From assembly GCA_963281155.1 (NCBI GenBank), contig CAUJLY010000005.1:1922001-1986000 (forward strand): DNA of 64,000 bases, in the 5' to 3' direction. The notes beneath the pieces are model-generated. The model did not search any database. It was not told the origin of the DNA and saw nothing but the letters and a program-made list of their open reading frames with translations. This document shows positions 11,544-23,919 of the stretch, piece by piece (within the stretch, counting starts at the first letter, position 1; each line of letters begins with the position of its first letter). The translations under genes and the position numbers were made by a program. Source of the DNA: Rhabditophanes sp. KR3021. Taxonomy: Eukaryota; Nematoda; Chromadorea; Rhabditida; Alloionematidae.

Positions 11544-12286
11544 CTACAAAGTGATATTAGATTATTGAAAAAGTCCATCCGGAATTGACGAAATGATTCA
11601 AATCAAAGAAATTTGACCAGTTTTAGCAGCAGCATAATAAATTACACCTATCATGCTGACAAAAATATACTGGAGGTGCTATGTTTGTTTTACTTTGAGA
11701 TAAGTGGTTTGAAAGCGTAAAAATGAATATCTGTGCACTTGACTATTTTCGTAAAAAACATACGTTCTTATTAAAAAGAGTTTAAGTTCTAATAAAGTTT
11801 TATAAAGTTCTTTCTTATTTTATTTATTTATGTCAACAATGAGATCACCTTAGATAAGATAAATAAACCTTTTTTGTGTATATAATATTTACTAAACTCT
11901 TTAATTCTTCTAAACGGAAATGTTGCTTAGTCTACATAGCTTATTTTGATAAGTGATAGATAGTACATTCACAATTTCTTTGTTAATCTCTCCAATTACC
12001 GGTTTAACTAGCTAATTCCTGAGATCAAAAAATCATTTTTTTTAAAACAGCTTTTTATGACTTTTCTAATTTTTTACATTGATTCTGATCTGCTCATTAA
12101 TGTAATTACTATTTGAGTTCAAATAATTAAGTCTACAACACCAACTGTTGATCATATGAGAAGTCTCGAAAAGAAATATGTTATCATGCTTTTGGAAGTG
12201 CGCCCATTCTTTTGTTTACTTACTTATTAAATTTTCGAGCTTCATATGCCTATTTTTTGAATATTAATTTGCCACTTTTGTTTCAA
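11544..12286. other. mostly non-coding spacer
   Basis: AT-rich DNA between the uncertain minus-strand exon and the CCCH gene. Apart from the possible upstream exon near 11650, I see nothing that looks like a gene. Confidence 0.4.
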
Positions 12287-13010
12287 ATGACTAATCAAAA
12301 TAATTATTTTTATAGCATGATTGATACGTTAAAATTACCACCCTATCATGGGTATGATTTAGAGTTAACTGAAGAGTACAAAAAGTACCGGCCAGATGCG
12401 AATGCTCCCAAACGGACGTATCCTGGCCCTGCAAAAAAAGATAACCACAACAATTCAAGTGACGATGTGGGTCCACCAATCTAATAACTCTTTTTAGATC
12501 AATTTCTCTTCTATTTCCAGGGTACAAACTTCTACGAGAAAAGAAGTAAATTTAATGGGAAAAAAAATTACCCTGAAACAGATTCCAGCGGCATAAAGCT
12601 AATTCATTCTGATTGCTCGCACTTTTACTATGGTAACAAGTGTAATAAAGGCATCTTCTGCACATACCGCCATGCTGGAACCCATAATCACTTATTCACA
12701 AAAATTTGCATGGAAGAAATTAAAGGAAATTGTTTTGATGAACATTGTAACAAAACACATCCTTTATACTTCCAGCAAAAGCCAATCTGCCAAAGGTACC
12801 TTAATAAACAGTGTGATTTCAAAATTTGCCCATACGAATATATACATGCAAAATACTCGAGAGAAACCGGCTATTGCGCTTATTTTAATAAAGGAAGTTG
12901 CGAGTATCGTGAAAACGTATGTAAATAAGCTCCATAATTAAATTTTGCTATTTTAGTGTCATTTACAACATAAATATCTCGATACTAAAATGTCTTATCG
13001 AAAAATTTAG
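12287..13010 (+). CDS. four-finger CCCH zinc-finger protein
   Basis: Exons 12287-12466, 12521-12916 and 12957-13010 encode 209 aa. Four tandem CCCH fingers are visible: C-x8-C-x5-C-x3-H, C-x7-C-x4-C-x3-H, C-x7-C-x4-C-x5-H, and a last C-x7-C-x5-C-x3-H. The final Cys-x3-His is supplied only by the small third exon (CHLQH), which supports the intron at 12917-12956. Without that splice the protein would stop with an incomplete finger. Finger 3 has a non-standard x5 spacing before His. Arrays of CCCH fingers bind RNA (CPSF4, ZC3H and nematode maternal regulators). The start is either ATG 12287 or ATG 12317; an acceptor-like TTTTTATAG lies just before 12317, so the shorter form may be used. Intron 1 uses a weak GTGGGT donor, chosen because it keeps frame. 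Confidence 0.75.
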
Positions 13011-13261
13011 AAGCACGTAAGTTTTAATAATCTTATTTAAGCTTCTTCTTTACGGAATATTGATCAATTAGTATTTTCTTAGGAAGTCTTTAACACATAT
13101 CAATAAAGGGTTTATCTCATGTATAAAAGTTTATCTTTTGTATTGTAATTGTATTTATTTTATTTTAAATAAAAATGTTCTTTAATTGGTCTTCTTTTTT
13201 ACTTGGATTGCCATAATTATTATCTTTTGGTTTATGAAGAATGTACTAATTTGATTATAGC

Positions 13262-14338
13262 ATGATAAGACAAATTGCCCTTGTGACTTTAAGTGCAATT
13301 TTAATCTACTATTATCAATCAGAAATAACTTCTTTGTTTGACAAAATTCCAGCAAATGAGTCAAAGGGATTATTAAGTCTGGGATATGTAACTCCTTGGA
13401 ATAGTAAAGGGTATGACATTGCAAAAGAGAAATCATCAAAATTTAGTCATATAGTTCCGGTTTGGCTCCAAATAGTTGGGAACAAGGAACATGTATGTGA
13501 AATTCAGGGCTATCACGACATTGATCATAAGTGGATTGAAGACGTTAAAAAGGGAAATTCAAAAATTAAAATTGTTCCTCGGTTTATTGTTGAAAAATGG
13601 GACAAAAAAGACTGGAGTCTTCTTTTGAAAAGTGATAAATTGCAAAGAATATGTGGAGCAGAAATAGTAGATTTTAGTATTCGAAATAAGTTTGACGGAA
13701 TTACACTTGAAATTTTTTTGCAATCATTAATGATAATGCAAGAAAATGTTGTTGAAGAAACAATAAATGTAATTGAAATGTGGAGTAGTATACTAAAAGC
13801 TAAAGATCTTCAAATTATTCTTCCATTAACTCCAGTAATCTATGGAGAAGAAAATAGGTCTGGCAAGAAAGCGAATTTAAAGTCCTCTAATTATTACAGT
13901 CAAGGTCAATTTGCGAGAATGGCTAAAGCAGTTGATTACGTTAATTTAATGACATATGATTTTAATGTTCAGATGTCTATGGCTCCTATTTACTGGATTT
14001 CCGAAAATGTCGAGTATCTTATTGGTAAAAAGAATGCTGAACTAAGTCCCAAATTAATATTAGGAATGAATTTCTATGGTACTTTCTATTCTCAAAGTGA
14101 AGTAAAGCCGATTTTGGGGCATGATTTTGAAAAGTATATGACAGATAAGAGCTTTAAGAATGAATGGAATGATATTGCTAAGGAAGATAATTGGATAAGT
14201 AGAGAAAATAACCAAATGATTTATTTCCCTTCTGAAAAATCCATCAAGATACGGCTAGATTATGCAGCAAGCAAAGGTTTTGGAACTGGCATATGGGATC
14301 TAGGACAAGGACTTGATTATTTTGCTGATTTATTATGA
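13262..14338 (+). CDS. CHID1: CHID1-like glycosyl hydrolase 18 domain protein
   Basis: An intronless 358-aa protein. An N-terminal hydrophobic segment (residues 3-18) acts as signal or anchor. The CHID1 signature GYVTPWNSKGYD starts near residue 41, followed by FSHIVPVWLQI. The GH18 catalytic strand region reads FDGITLEIF, with Asp and Glu kept but without the full DxxDxDxE of true chitinases. LMTYDF and a GTGIWDLGQGLDYF C-terminal strand complete the TIM barrel. CHID1 (stabilin-1 interacting chitinase-like protein) is a secreted or lysosomal saccharide-binding protein with little or no chitinase activity; the same is likely here. The length (358 versus about 390) is normal. Confidence 0.87.
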   Translation: MIRQIALVTLSAILIYYYQSEITSLFDKIPANESKGLLSLGYVTPWNSKGYDIAKEKSSKFSHIVPVWLQIVGNKEHVCEIQGYHDIDHKWIEDVKKGNSKIKIVPRFIVEKWDKKDWSLLLKSDKLQRICGAEIVDFSIRNKFDGITLEIFLQSLMIMQENVVEETINVIEMWSSILKAKDLQIILPLTPVIYGEENRSGKKANLKSSNYYSQGQFARMAKAVDYVNLMTYDFNVQMSMAPIYWISENVEYLIGKKNAELSPKLILGMNFYGTFYSQSEVKPILGHDFEKYMTDKSFKNEWNDIAKEDNWISRENNQMIYFPSEKSIKIRLDYAASKGFGTGIWDLGQGLDYFADLL

Positions 14339-14875
14339 CCTATTTATATTCAAATAAATTATTAAATATACATCATAAAGTACTCTAAAAACAAATTAAC
14401 TATATTTATTTAATTTATTAGGAACACATCTATTTATTATTAAATACAAATATTAATTATAAAAACTCGATGGATTGGTATAACTTCTTCTTTGAAAACA
14501 TGGTCAATCATTGGGCGACAATTTCAAATCATTTGTCGGTTTACAATTAGTGCAATATAAAATTTTGTTAAAAGTATGTATATTTGACTAAATATGATGT
14601 AAATGATTCTTTATGCCTACAGCATGAGCAAATATTTTCATTTGGAAGATAAAGTTTAATGCTTTGTGTCCTACACGCATAGTATCCAATATTATCCTTC
14701 CCTGAATGTGTTGCAATCAAAAATAAGTTTGAAAAACATTTTAATTATAGTTGATTTACATAAAATAATTAAGTTTAAAGCATCTAATAATATGATACAG
14801 AGATAAAATTCTTTAATGTAATACATACTTTATTGTAATAAGAAATTAAACAAAAATAATTATTAAGACATCCAA
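14339..14875. other. convergent 3' spacer
   Basis: This 537-bp AT-rich region lies between the 3' ends of the CHID1-like gene and CPSF2. It contains several AATAAA/TTTATT motifs suited to poly(A) sites on both strands, and no coding signal. Confidence 0.5.
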
Positions 14876-17329
14876 TTAGATAATCGCAAACATCGAGTAT
14901 AACGTTTCTCTGATCCCGAAATACTCATCACTAAATTCACCTTCAATCCTGATAGATCCAGAAACGTCTTTAAAAATAATCGCCATTCCATTGATGTGCA
15001 AAAAATTGACTCCTCGGACGGGATCATGAGTAATATTGGCAACGAAACCAGCTTCTGTGAATCTTTGCTTGATATCACTTAGTTTGTATTCGTTCAGATA
15101 TATCACGTCATGCCTTTCGATTTCTTCATCTTCAATTGGACACAGAACTAATTTTTGTTCTAGATTTTCGGTATCTTCTTCCATACCATCTTCATTCTCT
15201 TGAGCGTGCAATTGGCCTTTGCTTTGAAGTCTACCAGAAACCCAAGCCCATTCATGTCCGTTGCTTTGCTTCATATCAATTGTTTTTAATAACTGATTGC
15301 TCAACGAAATGAAGGATCCTTTGCTTTCGAATGGAATATCAGCGGCTTTGCCACAAGTGACATGAACTGTTTGCCCTTCTATTCCTACTTGGTTCTTGCA
15401 GTGTGAAATTAACTTTTGAATAGCAGAATCATATCCATTTACAATAATCAAATTCTTAGGATTAATTTGCTTGATGATTTTCCGCAAAGATTCACCGTCA
15501 GTTCTAGCCTCAAAATCAAAGAATTCAACTTGACATTGGACATCAACGACCGTAGACTGATTAATACATTTGGTTGGCACATCTTCCCACGGCCATTGTT
15601 GTTGAGCTTCAGCAACAACTACCTCCTCTTCCTCCCCTTCTTCGGCACTTTGAATAACGAAGGTCTTACGATAAGGGTCCATTCCAATAATCTCTTCGGC
15701 ATGGATAATCTCTCCATATTGGTCCCAGCCCTGGTCATATCTCTTTAGCGGCAAATATCTGATCATTTCTCCCTCGTCATTTCGAGTACCAAGAGGAAAG
15801 ATTAAATCGGAATAATCTTCTTCTCCTGCTTCTTCGTCCACATCCATTAGTGTTGCTGCTCCTTCTAACTCCATTTTTGTAAGTCCACCCATCGTCCTTG
15901 TATCTAGCTCTTCCTTTGCTAAACATTTGATAATGTTACCAACTTCCAAGAAGTCTTCTTGGTCAGACTCGTTCTCTTCCATCATACCCTGCCCTTCTTC
16001 TTCATCCTCTTTTAATTGCTGCTTTCTCCTTTCAACTTCCGCTTTTTTTCTAGCTTCTTCCGCGTCAGAATCCATTTTCTTAGCTTGGTAAGCTTCTAGG
16101 TCTTTTCCTTCCAAATGGACACGTAGTTTCATGTCAATTTCCAAGCTTCTATTAACTGAATAATCGGTCGCTTCAGCAATTCTATACAATTTCCCTGCCA
16201 ACGTCTTGTCATGACTTCTTGCGGTTAGGATAATCATATTCTTGGGGCTTTGAGAAAACTCATAGAACAATTCCCGGCCATAACCAACTTCCATATCAAA
16301 TCCACTAACTAAAATCAACTTTGGCTGGATGATGTCCATAACTTCATCCACACAATGACATAATTGCACATTGTCATATTGAAACGGGCTATTTCCTGCA
16401 TCGAATTCTTTAATCATTCTCTCAGACATCCACTCGATGTAATTAGAAGCTGTTTCCATGACAGTTGACGCAACATTTGTTAAGACAACTAATGCAAACC
16501 CTCCAAATTGTTTCTTATCCTTCGCCCAAATATCATTAAACAAGTGAGTGAGTTCCAGCAAACGTCCAGCAGAATCTACATTTACCAAAATATCACCACC
16601 ATCTTTTAAAGTTGTCAAACTTTTCTGAATCATAACACTATCTCGATCCTTTTTACGGACATGCTGTTGGTCAGCACAAATAGCGTCAGTTATCAAGATA
16701 TGTGGTCTAATGATATTAGTGAAATTCGCTTTATTTAAGTGTGTATCTTTTTTATTATTAAAATCAACAGCATAAACAATATCTTCATCTCCCATTCGAG
16801 AGATTTTCCAATAAGCACCACCAATCATATGTCCAGCTGGTAAAGCTTGGACACTCAGCCATTTATCAACATCAAGCGTAATTATTTGGGAATATTTGAC
16901 AGGCATAATTCTTTCGAAGGTTGCATCGATGTCTTCGAGTTCGAATAAGTTGAAATCGGAAACAGACTTGTGACTTGCTAGCCAATCGTATAAGAACATC
17001 AAACCCATCTTGCAGACAGGAACTGTTGCATAGACTGGGCAAGTTAAATTGCACTTTGTCATGAGGTACGGCAGTGCTCCGATGTGCGCGATATCTTGGT
17101 AGGAAATGAGGATTGCTGAGATTTTGTCTGCTCTAGCTTTGATGAGGTCAATGTATTTCATATCAAAACGATTATCCCACCCACAATCCAACAAAAATAG
17201 ATAATCGTCAACCTGCCATTTTGAAATACTTTAATTAACAACAAAATAAATACTTACCTCAAGAAAATAGGCCTGATAAGAGCCATATGGATCATCATTT
17301 AAACTAGTAAACTTTACAGAAGCTGGCAT
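14876..17329 (-). CDS. CPSF2: cleavage and polyadenylation specificity factor subunit 2 (CPSF100)
   Basis: Exons 17329-17258 and 17212-14876 encode 802 aa (human 782). The start MPASVKFTSLNDDPYG matches the conserved CPSF2 opening. The metallo-beta-lactamase fold is present (LLDCGWDNRF, then SYQDIAHIGALPYL), but the zinc-ligand HxHxDH motif is absent, as known for CPSF100, the inactive partner of the CPSF73 endonuclease. A beta-CASP region follows, then a charged insert around residues 420-460 (KKAEVERRKQQLKEDEEEG) and the C-terminal dimerisation part. It acts in the nucleus in mRNA 3'-end formation. It is transcribed divergently from EXOSC1 over 155 bp. Confidence 0.95.
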
Positions 17330-17484
17330 TCTTACTTATCAAACAGCCAAATTTATGTAAGAGAACGTTGTACAATAATTTGTTTGCCGACATCTCAGAC
17401 GGAAAAGACACATTTGGTAGATGACGTCTCTCCACAGCATTTATCATTTAAAATACAAATATTTCTTTTTAAATTACAAATAAT
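17330..17484. promoter_or_regulatory. 155-bp bidirectional promoter region, CPSF2 / EXOSC1
   Basis: Only 155 bp separate the two divergent start codons, so both core promoters and 5' UTRs must lie here. I cannot point to a specific TATA or factor site. Confidence 0.55.
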
Positions 17485-18196
17485 ATGCAGTCTGGTTTAA
17501 ATCCATCCAATCTTGATGATATCAAGAACACTTTTACAGATAGGAAAGTTGTTGTTGGGGAGGTTATAATTGCTGCTTCCAATTACCATAAAGCTGGTCC
17601 AGGTTGTTACGAAAGTAATGGATTGATCCGATCATCGTTGATGGGTCTTGTATATACGTCGCAAGAAGAAGACACGGTTGTAAGTTATTTTTTGGACTAA
17701 CTTAATTTTATTATTTCTTTAGAATAAAGGAAAGTATGAGCTGATATTTGAGGTACGTGATCCTAATTTGCCATCAAAGATGTGCTCTGTAGCAAGAGGA
17801 CCCGCCGTTGGTGATATGGTTACGGGGAGGGTATCGTACATTTCACAGGCCTATGGTAGAGTCATCATTTTGTGCATCAACGACTTGGTGTTGAAAGCTC
17901 CCTTGATGGCGATCATCCGCAAAGAAAACTTAGGAAGCCGGGAAGCTGTGTTGGAAACACTTCCTCAATGCATCCAACCAGGAGATATCGTTTCAGCCAA
18001 GATTTTGCAATTAGCTACCATTAATAACCCGTATATTTTGGAAATGACGGAACCTGTTTTTGGAGTTATTCAAGCTTTAGGTCAAGATGGTAATTATCTG
18101 GCACCTTCCTCAACGTCTTTATGTGTAGACAAGAAAAGTGGTCATAAAGAATTGAGAAAGGTTGCATGTGTTCCTAATATGCTCACATACTTTTAA
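17485..18196 (+). CDS. EXOSC1: exosome complex component CSL4
   Basis: Exons 17485-17679 and 17723-18196 encode 222 aa (human 195). The N-terminal domain has GCYESNGLIRSSLMG, the hallmark CSL4 motif. A central S1-like OB domain follows (GDMVTGRVSYISQAYGRVII), and the C-terminal part retains the GD segment before a zinc-ribbon-like stretch that keeps few cysteines (SLCVDKK, VACVPNM). CSL4 is one of three cap subunits of the RNA exosome and helps guide RNA to the ring and to RRP44/RRP6. The next plus-strand gene starts 128 bp downstream, an operon-like spacing. Confidence 0.93.
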
Positions 18197-18323
18197 TTAT
18201 ATGTTTTTGTTTAATATATTAATTTGAATATTACTTTGTTTTTCGTAAACGTGGTCAATACCAGTTAATTATTTTAGTTTATGATTTGAACCAATAATTT
18301 TTAGACTATCAATCGCAGGTACA

Positions 18324-19590
18324 ATGGAACCCGTAATTGTCACGGAGCAATCACATGTTGGTGAAGAATCAAGTGTGGGTACAGAATCTTTCGCCGAACA
18401 AACAGTCGTGCAACATACTATTGCCTCGACCGAAGAACCTCCTCGTTCGACCGTAGTAGAACAACTACCAGCTATTACCGAAACTGTCGGGGTACCAAGA
18501 GGAAAACGCACCGCTGCCAAAAGATCTCAAGACAATTGGAAGAATCTTATAGACAAAAAGGAGCTCGGAGAATATCCCGAAGAGCCAGAAAAGAAAGTTC
18601 GTAGAACTTCAGGTATGTTGAATAAATTAATTTTAAAGTTTAAATTTGCATGATGCATACTTATCGCATAACTAGAAACGGCCAAAAAGCATTAACTAAG
18701 GTTTGTTACTGCTTTCGTTTCCGTGATTGTTGTCTAATCTTCTCTCTGACCCGTTAACTTAAATTTTTCAATATTTTTATTAAACATACTTTAATCCTGT
18801 TTTTACAGTCACAGCTGCCAAACCAAAACCAACCCCTGGAAGAAGAGGAAGACCTCCGAAGCAGATGATTGGATGCAACGATTTATTCTCTGAGCCTAAT
18901 AAAGATCTTTACTGCTGTTCGCCAATTCAACAATACGAAGGTAATTCAGGATATCCTACGAGACCATCCGTAAACATGGATAAGACAAATGTCTTTGTTT
19001 ACAAACCTCTTGGTAAATACGCTAAAGCTAGCCTAGCTGACACCAAAACTTTCAATATCACTCCAAATATGAAACAGATGACTCATGAAAATGTCCAATT
19101 CAGCAATCCTCAAATTTTGGCAAGCATGGATAGTATCCTTCAACAACATGGAACTAAGCAACTCACCAAGAATAGTTTGAGCGAGGCAAATCACTTCTTC
19201 GATTCTCTCAATAATGTTATCAATGATTTGCAAATGGAAAATCAGAAACTTCAGATTAATTACGAGAATGAAATTCGTACATTAAAGTTTTCTGTTCATT
19301 CTCACGAAGAGAAGATCAGAGAATTGGTTAAGCACGTTAATTCCTTGCAAATGGAACGAGTAAATTCTTTGGGGGAACTGAAGAATTTGTTTCTTAGAAA
19401 AGCGGCTTCAGAAATAGTCCAGTATGAGGAATTTGTTCGCAAAGAAACACCCCAACAAGACAACACTCATGGGATTCCCAAATTTGACGATCCATCATTG
19501 ACTGCTCAACAAGATTTGCAATCTACTGAGGGTTACATGCTGAATAATTCAGAAGCAGTGTCTGATCAAACAAATGCTACCGTTCAATAA
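18324..19590 (+). CDS. nuclear AT-hook / coiled-coil protein, function unknown
   Basis: Exons 18324-18612 and 18809-19590 encode 356 aa. The N-terminal ~80 residues are acidic and Ser/Thr/Val-rich. Basic patches follow (GKRTAAKRSQDNWK, then KKVRRTS), and the splice junction brings in a good AT-hook, GRRGRPPKQ, near residue 110, so DNA minor-groove binding is plausible. Residues about 210-290 form a coiled coil (NNVINDLQMENQKLQINYEN... to LGELKNLFLRK). The C-terminus is polar and unstructured. I do not recognise the family. Position 128 bp after EXOSC1 on the same strand suggests possible co-transcription. Confidence 0.75.
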
Positions 19591-21259
19591 AATCAAATTG
19601 ACTCAAAGGATAATCAAATCTCTTTTTTATTTAAATTATAGATCTCGCCATTGTTCCGGTATTATTTTAAGATCTTTTATAGTTGTTGTTTGCTTTCTTA
19701 ATAATGTTATTGAATAGAATAAATAATGTTTATATTCTAGACTGTGTACTTAAATTTATTTGACTTTTTTCTCACCCCATTTTTATTACCACCACTTGAA
19801 TAAGGTTACTAAAACCTAATTATTGTGTCAATTAATTTAAAAAAGAATAATATCAAAATAAAGATGTGATAATCGACTATTGCAGATGTTTTCTTCTCAT
19901 TATAAATAACTAAAAGGTGTATATTTTGCTCAAGGACTTTAATTGGAAATAAAAATCAAGGTTATCTTGAGGTTCATGTCAATAGCCATTATAACCTTAG
20001 CTAGCGCTTCGTTGCACACTGCCCTTTAACTTGTATTGTGAGGTCAAAATGGCAATGATAATCATAAAATAAAAGACATCAAGGCGACTATGTTTAAAAC
20101 CTTAAACAATGCCTCAATTATACTCAACATATCCCTAATATCATAGAAGTATTATTTTAATTAATACAAATTCATTAGTATCTATTAAATCACCGATTTC
20201 TTAACATCTATCGAAACTACAAAAAGTCTAACAAAATGGATTAAGATATATTTCACGCTTCGTCTAGAAAGTCTTTTAATGGTATTTTTAATAGCCTTAA
20301 CTCATCCAAATCCGCAATAAGTATTTATCATTCCTCATTCATTATAAATATTTTTTCTCATTTAAACGCCGTGAAACTTAAAAACTCACGTACCCCCTGT
20401 ATTGAAGTTTCTTTTTAAGTCATCTTTCACTACCTATAAATATCTTTATCTACCACCACATACTGCATATCTTTAAGACTATTATAAGTCTATATTTGTT
20501 TATCACCTTTTTGTTAATCATGGCAGCCAAACAAATTTCTATTCATACTGATCAAGTGTCTCGAACTATTTGCAGCCTTTTACTTTCACCGCCAAGAAAA
20601 GACCTTATTATTTGCAAAACATGTGTAAATAATACTATTTGATCTAGGTGGCAAAGTAAACACTCATTTACACTGTACTTAGTAACCCCTTTGGCATATC
20701 TCGACCTCTTTAGTGCCTATCGGATTTGATTTATTTAATAAGTTGTGATCATTCGAAGCTTACATTTACTACCATTTATTTATATTTTTTATTAGAAAAG
20801 CTTCCGTGCCATATTTTATCTCAATAGTATCTTCCACCCTAATATTACCTTCTTGTTCATATCATCTACATTAATGTCACCATCATGTTCTTTTTTAATA
20901 TCTTTACCTATAACACTCAATTTCCTTTACAAATGCATAATTGAGGTACCGACATCAGCTGCCAATTTACCTGTTCCAAATTTATATTTCTTAATAATTG
21001 ACCATTCACCTGTTGAATAATCGCATTTGCTATATAGTAAAAATAGTATATCATTTTGATAAATTAAAAATCTGGTTAACAAGTACATTTTATAAGTTGT
21101 TTGACGCTATCATACCCTCTTAGAAACATTTTAAACACCTCCAGTCCAACTAATTCTTTTTTTGTTGTATCGCCCATTTAATATCAATTGTTGGATATTA
21201 AATTGTTATCACCATAATTATGGAAGTCTTTTATTTATAATAGACATATTTGTTTCAGA
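19591..21259. other. 1.67-kb intergenic region
   Basis: The longest gene-free stretch in the first half. I see no coding exon beyond a 40-codon plus-strand frame at 20520-20642, which has no recognisable features. TTATC/GATAA-type motifs occur repeatedly (for example around 20450-20520). They would fit GATA-factor control of the cuticlin gene downstream, but such motifs are common by chance in AT-rich DNA. Confidence 0.4.
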
Positions 21260-23024
21260 ATGATGATCTTCAAGATAATATTTCTGTTGTTACTAGCTTC
21301 ATCAATTAAAGGCAGGAGGAATTACTACGATAGCGGGGATATTTTAACAAGCTCAGATCCAGAAAACAGTTTAATTGGAGATCCTGTAATTAATTGCGGG
21401 GATCGTAACATCGAAATGAGATTTAATACAAAATCAAAATTCGTAGGAAAAGTCTTCGTTCGTGGGCATTACAATACCCCTGAATGTAGAATAGACTATG
21501 CGCAAGCGATGCTTGATGGAACAGATGTGGATGGAATTAAATTGAGTCATGGTGCTTGCGATATGGATAGACAAAGAATAGTAAGTTTTGATGACGAATT
21601 ACCTTTTAATTATCTCTATTTAGTTACATCCTGGTGGATTGCAATTTTCTACAATTCTAGTCATATCATTTCATCCTCTATTTATCACCAAACAAGACAG
21701 AGCTTTCAATATCAACTGTGTTTACAGAGAGAGTGAAAAAACTGTCTCCTCTCAATTAGAAGTCGCGTAAGTTTAATTGTACTCCAAAATTTATCGAATG
21801 TACCTTTTATTAATAATTATTGAGGTCCATTTGTATTAACTTTTTTCTATAATTAGAAAATGTCTATTTGCTTGTTGGTTTTAATATTTTGCTCCTTAAA
21901 ACCTTTCATACTAAGGCAAGTATTATCTAAAAAGAGATGTCTCAAGGTCAAGTGATTGTTCATGATATTTTTTTTATATTCATACCAATTAAAGTTTAAC
22001 TGTCATGATGGTGCATAAATTAAATATATGCAACTATATTCAATTATATGTGCGATTCATGAAGTATATACATAATAAGAAATGCTAATTGATATATTTA
22101 AGCTTGTCATAATAAAAATATAGTGACGCCAAAAACTAGTTTCATTCACTTTTATATGCAAATGCTCATTGTTCGATTTTCAGTGAATTGGCAACTGAAA
22201 GTATAGCCCATGATACACCGGCACCAACGTGTACTTATACTATCAGGAAAAATGAATTAAATGGAGAAATTATGCACGTTGCGAAAGTTGGGGATGTTGT
22301 CGTTCATAGGTGGGAATGTGATTCAGGTAAAATTCAATTTGATTACATATAAACTTAAGGTATTTTAGAAGCGTATGGAATGCTTGTTCATTCGTGCTAT
22401 GTGGAAGATGGACAAGGCGGAAAGCATCAAGTTGTTGATGATAAGGGGTGTCATACTGATAAATTCCTGCTTGGTTCGCCGACTTATGTAGAATCTTTGA
22501 CAATGGCTTATAGAGAAAGTTTTGTGTTTATGTTTGCGGATAAAGTTTCCGTTCGTTTTCTTTGTCAGTTAAAGTTGTGTATTAAGGAGAATGGAGGGTG
22601 TAATGGAATAACGGTAATTTATTTCCTATTTTTGAGTAATTATCTTTTTTAGCCGCCGGTTTGCGCCAAACAAAATGATATGTTCAGCGATTATAATCGG
22701 GACCAAACACAGACATATGTTCCCAAAAAAAGTAAAAGAAACGTCAACGCTACTGTTCCTGACTCCATCAAAGCTAAAAATAACAAAAACGCCCTTATCG
22801 TAGATTTATACTCAAACTACGTTTATGTAGTGGAAGATGACGGAAGATCCGAATCAGCAAAAAGCCAACTTAATGAACAAATCGCATCACGATCCCTCAA
22901 ATTAGAATCTCAAGTTTGCTTCGACACAACCATATTTTCATTCGTAATTGGTTTATTTGTATTCTTTGCTGTTTTAGCAATATCTTTGATCATCTTTACG
23001 ACTAGAACAAAAAGAAATTTCTAG
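21260..23024 (+). CDS. ZP-domain cuticlin-like protein
   Basis: Five exons (21260-21580, 21624-21766, 22184-22326, 22369-22613, 22653-23024) encode 407 aa. There is a signal peptide (residues 1-18). A ZP domain runs from about 45 to 290, with PVINCGDRNIEMRF, VISFHPLFITKQDRAFNINC and the KVGDVVVHRWECDS segment directly before GMLVHSCYVEDGQG. These are hallmark cuticlin sequences. A furin-type site, KKSKR (residues 309-313), precedes a C-terminal TM helix (residues ~375-398) and a short basic tail (RTKRNF). Cuticlins are cleaved at this site and polymerise in the cuticle, for example in alae. Intron 2 is 417 nt, long for this genome, and could hold an enhancer. Confidence 0.93.
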
Positions 23025-23076
23025 CTTTTATAAATATAGTATGATTGTAATTAAATAAAAAGTTTATTCACTTAAA

Positions 23077-23388
23077 TTAGCCTCTGAAAGCATATGGAGA
23101 TCTGTACATTGGAGGTGAGGCCAAAGGTGCTGTATAAAAAGGTCTAGCAGGATATTCGAAATGTCTGTAAAGTGGGGCAGTTGCTGCCATAACGGGGGCA
23201 TCTACGTAGTAATTGCCTGCTCGGTAAAATGATGGTCTAGCATAATGATATTGACCATACATTTGTCCATATTGACATGTTGCAATAAATGCAAGAGACA
23301 AAAGAATTAAACTAAAGGAATATTATTAACAAAGAACCAAAAAATTAATTGGAATTACTGCAACTTACAATTTATAAACAGCTGACAT
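23077..23388 (-). CDS. small secreted Tyr/Pro/Ala-rich peptide
   Basis: Exons 23388-23369 (20 nt) and 23311-23077 encode 84 aa. The tiny first exon is needed to give a proper signal peptide (MSAVYKFLILLSLAFIATC). The mature part is rich in Tyr, Pro and Ala (YARPSFYRAGNYYVDAP, YPARPFYTAPLASPP) with no Cys pairs. Tyr/Pro-rich secreted peptides are often cross-linked into cuticle or eggshell by dityrosine; this is inference. It converges with the cuticlin gene, 53 bp apart. Confidence 0.7.
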
Positions 23389-23919
23389 ATCAAATTGATA
23401 CAATTGAAAAAATTTGTCCTCTTAAATAGAATCAAATCTCTACTAGTTATTCCTAAAACACAAAAGCTTCCGTCACTTTATTTTGACAACACCTTCAAAC
23501 TAGTTAAATTACCTTTATTAATAACCACAAAACATTCAAAACTGCTCTTAAATATTAAGCCTATTATTATATTACATTTTTTGAAGTTTCTGTCTTACAG
23601 TCTTAAGTTGATTTGTGACTTTCCGAAAAGTGTTTTGTATTGAAATTGCATTCTTTGAAAAATAGTATTATTTTACAAAAGTGATTACTTTACACATTTA
23701 TGAGAACATAATATGGAACAATTACTTAATAATAATTACTAATTTGACATAATTTTCTTTTGTCTTATGGGATGTCAAAATTAATATTTTGACGTACTAT
23801 ATTTTTTTAAAGGTAAGCGTTACCGGTCAAAACAACTTCTTTAATTAGGTTATTTTTTATGACATTCTATTTTGTATTTAATAATAATTTGAATTTATTT
23901 ATCACTATTATTTGGTGCC
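23389..23919. other. divergent intergenic region
   Basis: 531 bp between the small secreted peptide gene (minus) and the Pro/Thr-rich secreted protein gene (plus). An 82-codon open frame from 23395 is low-complexity and overlaps the promoter region; not called. Confidence 0.45.

Noticed and set aside
20520..20642. 40-codon frame after a TATA-like region
   Set aside because: Too short with no homology or signal; cannot be told from chance.
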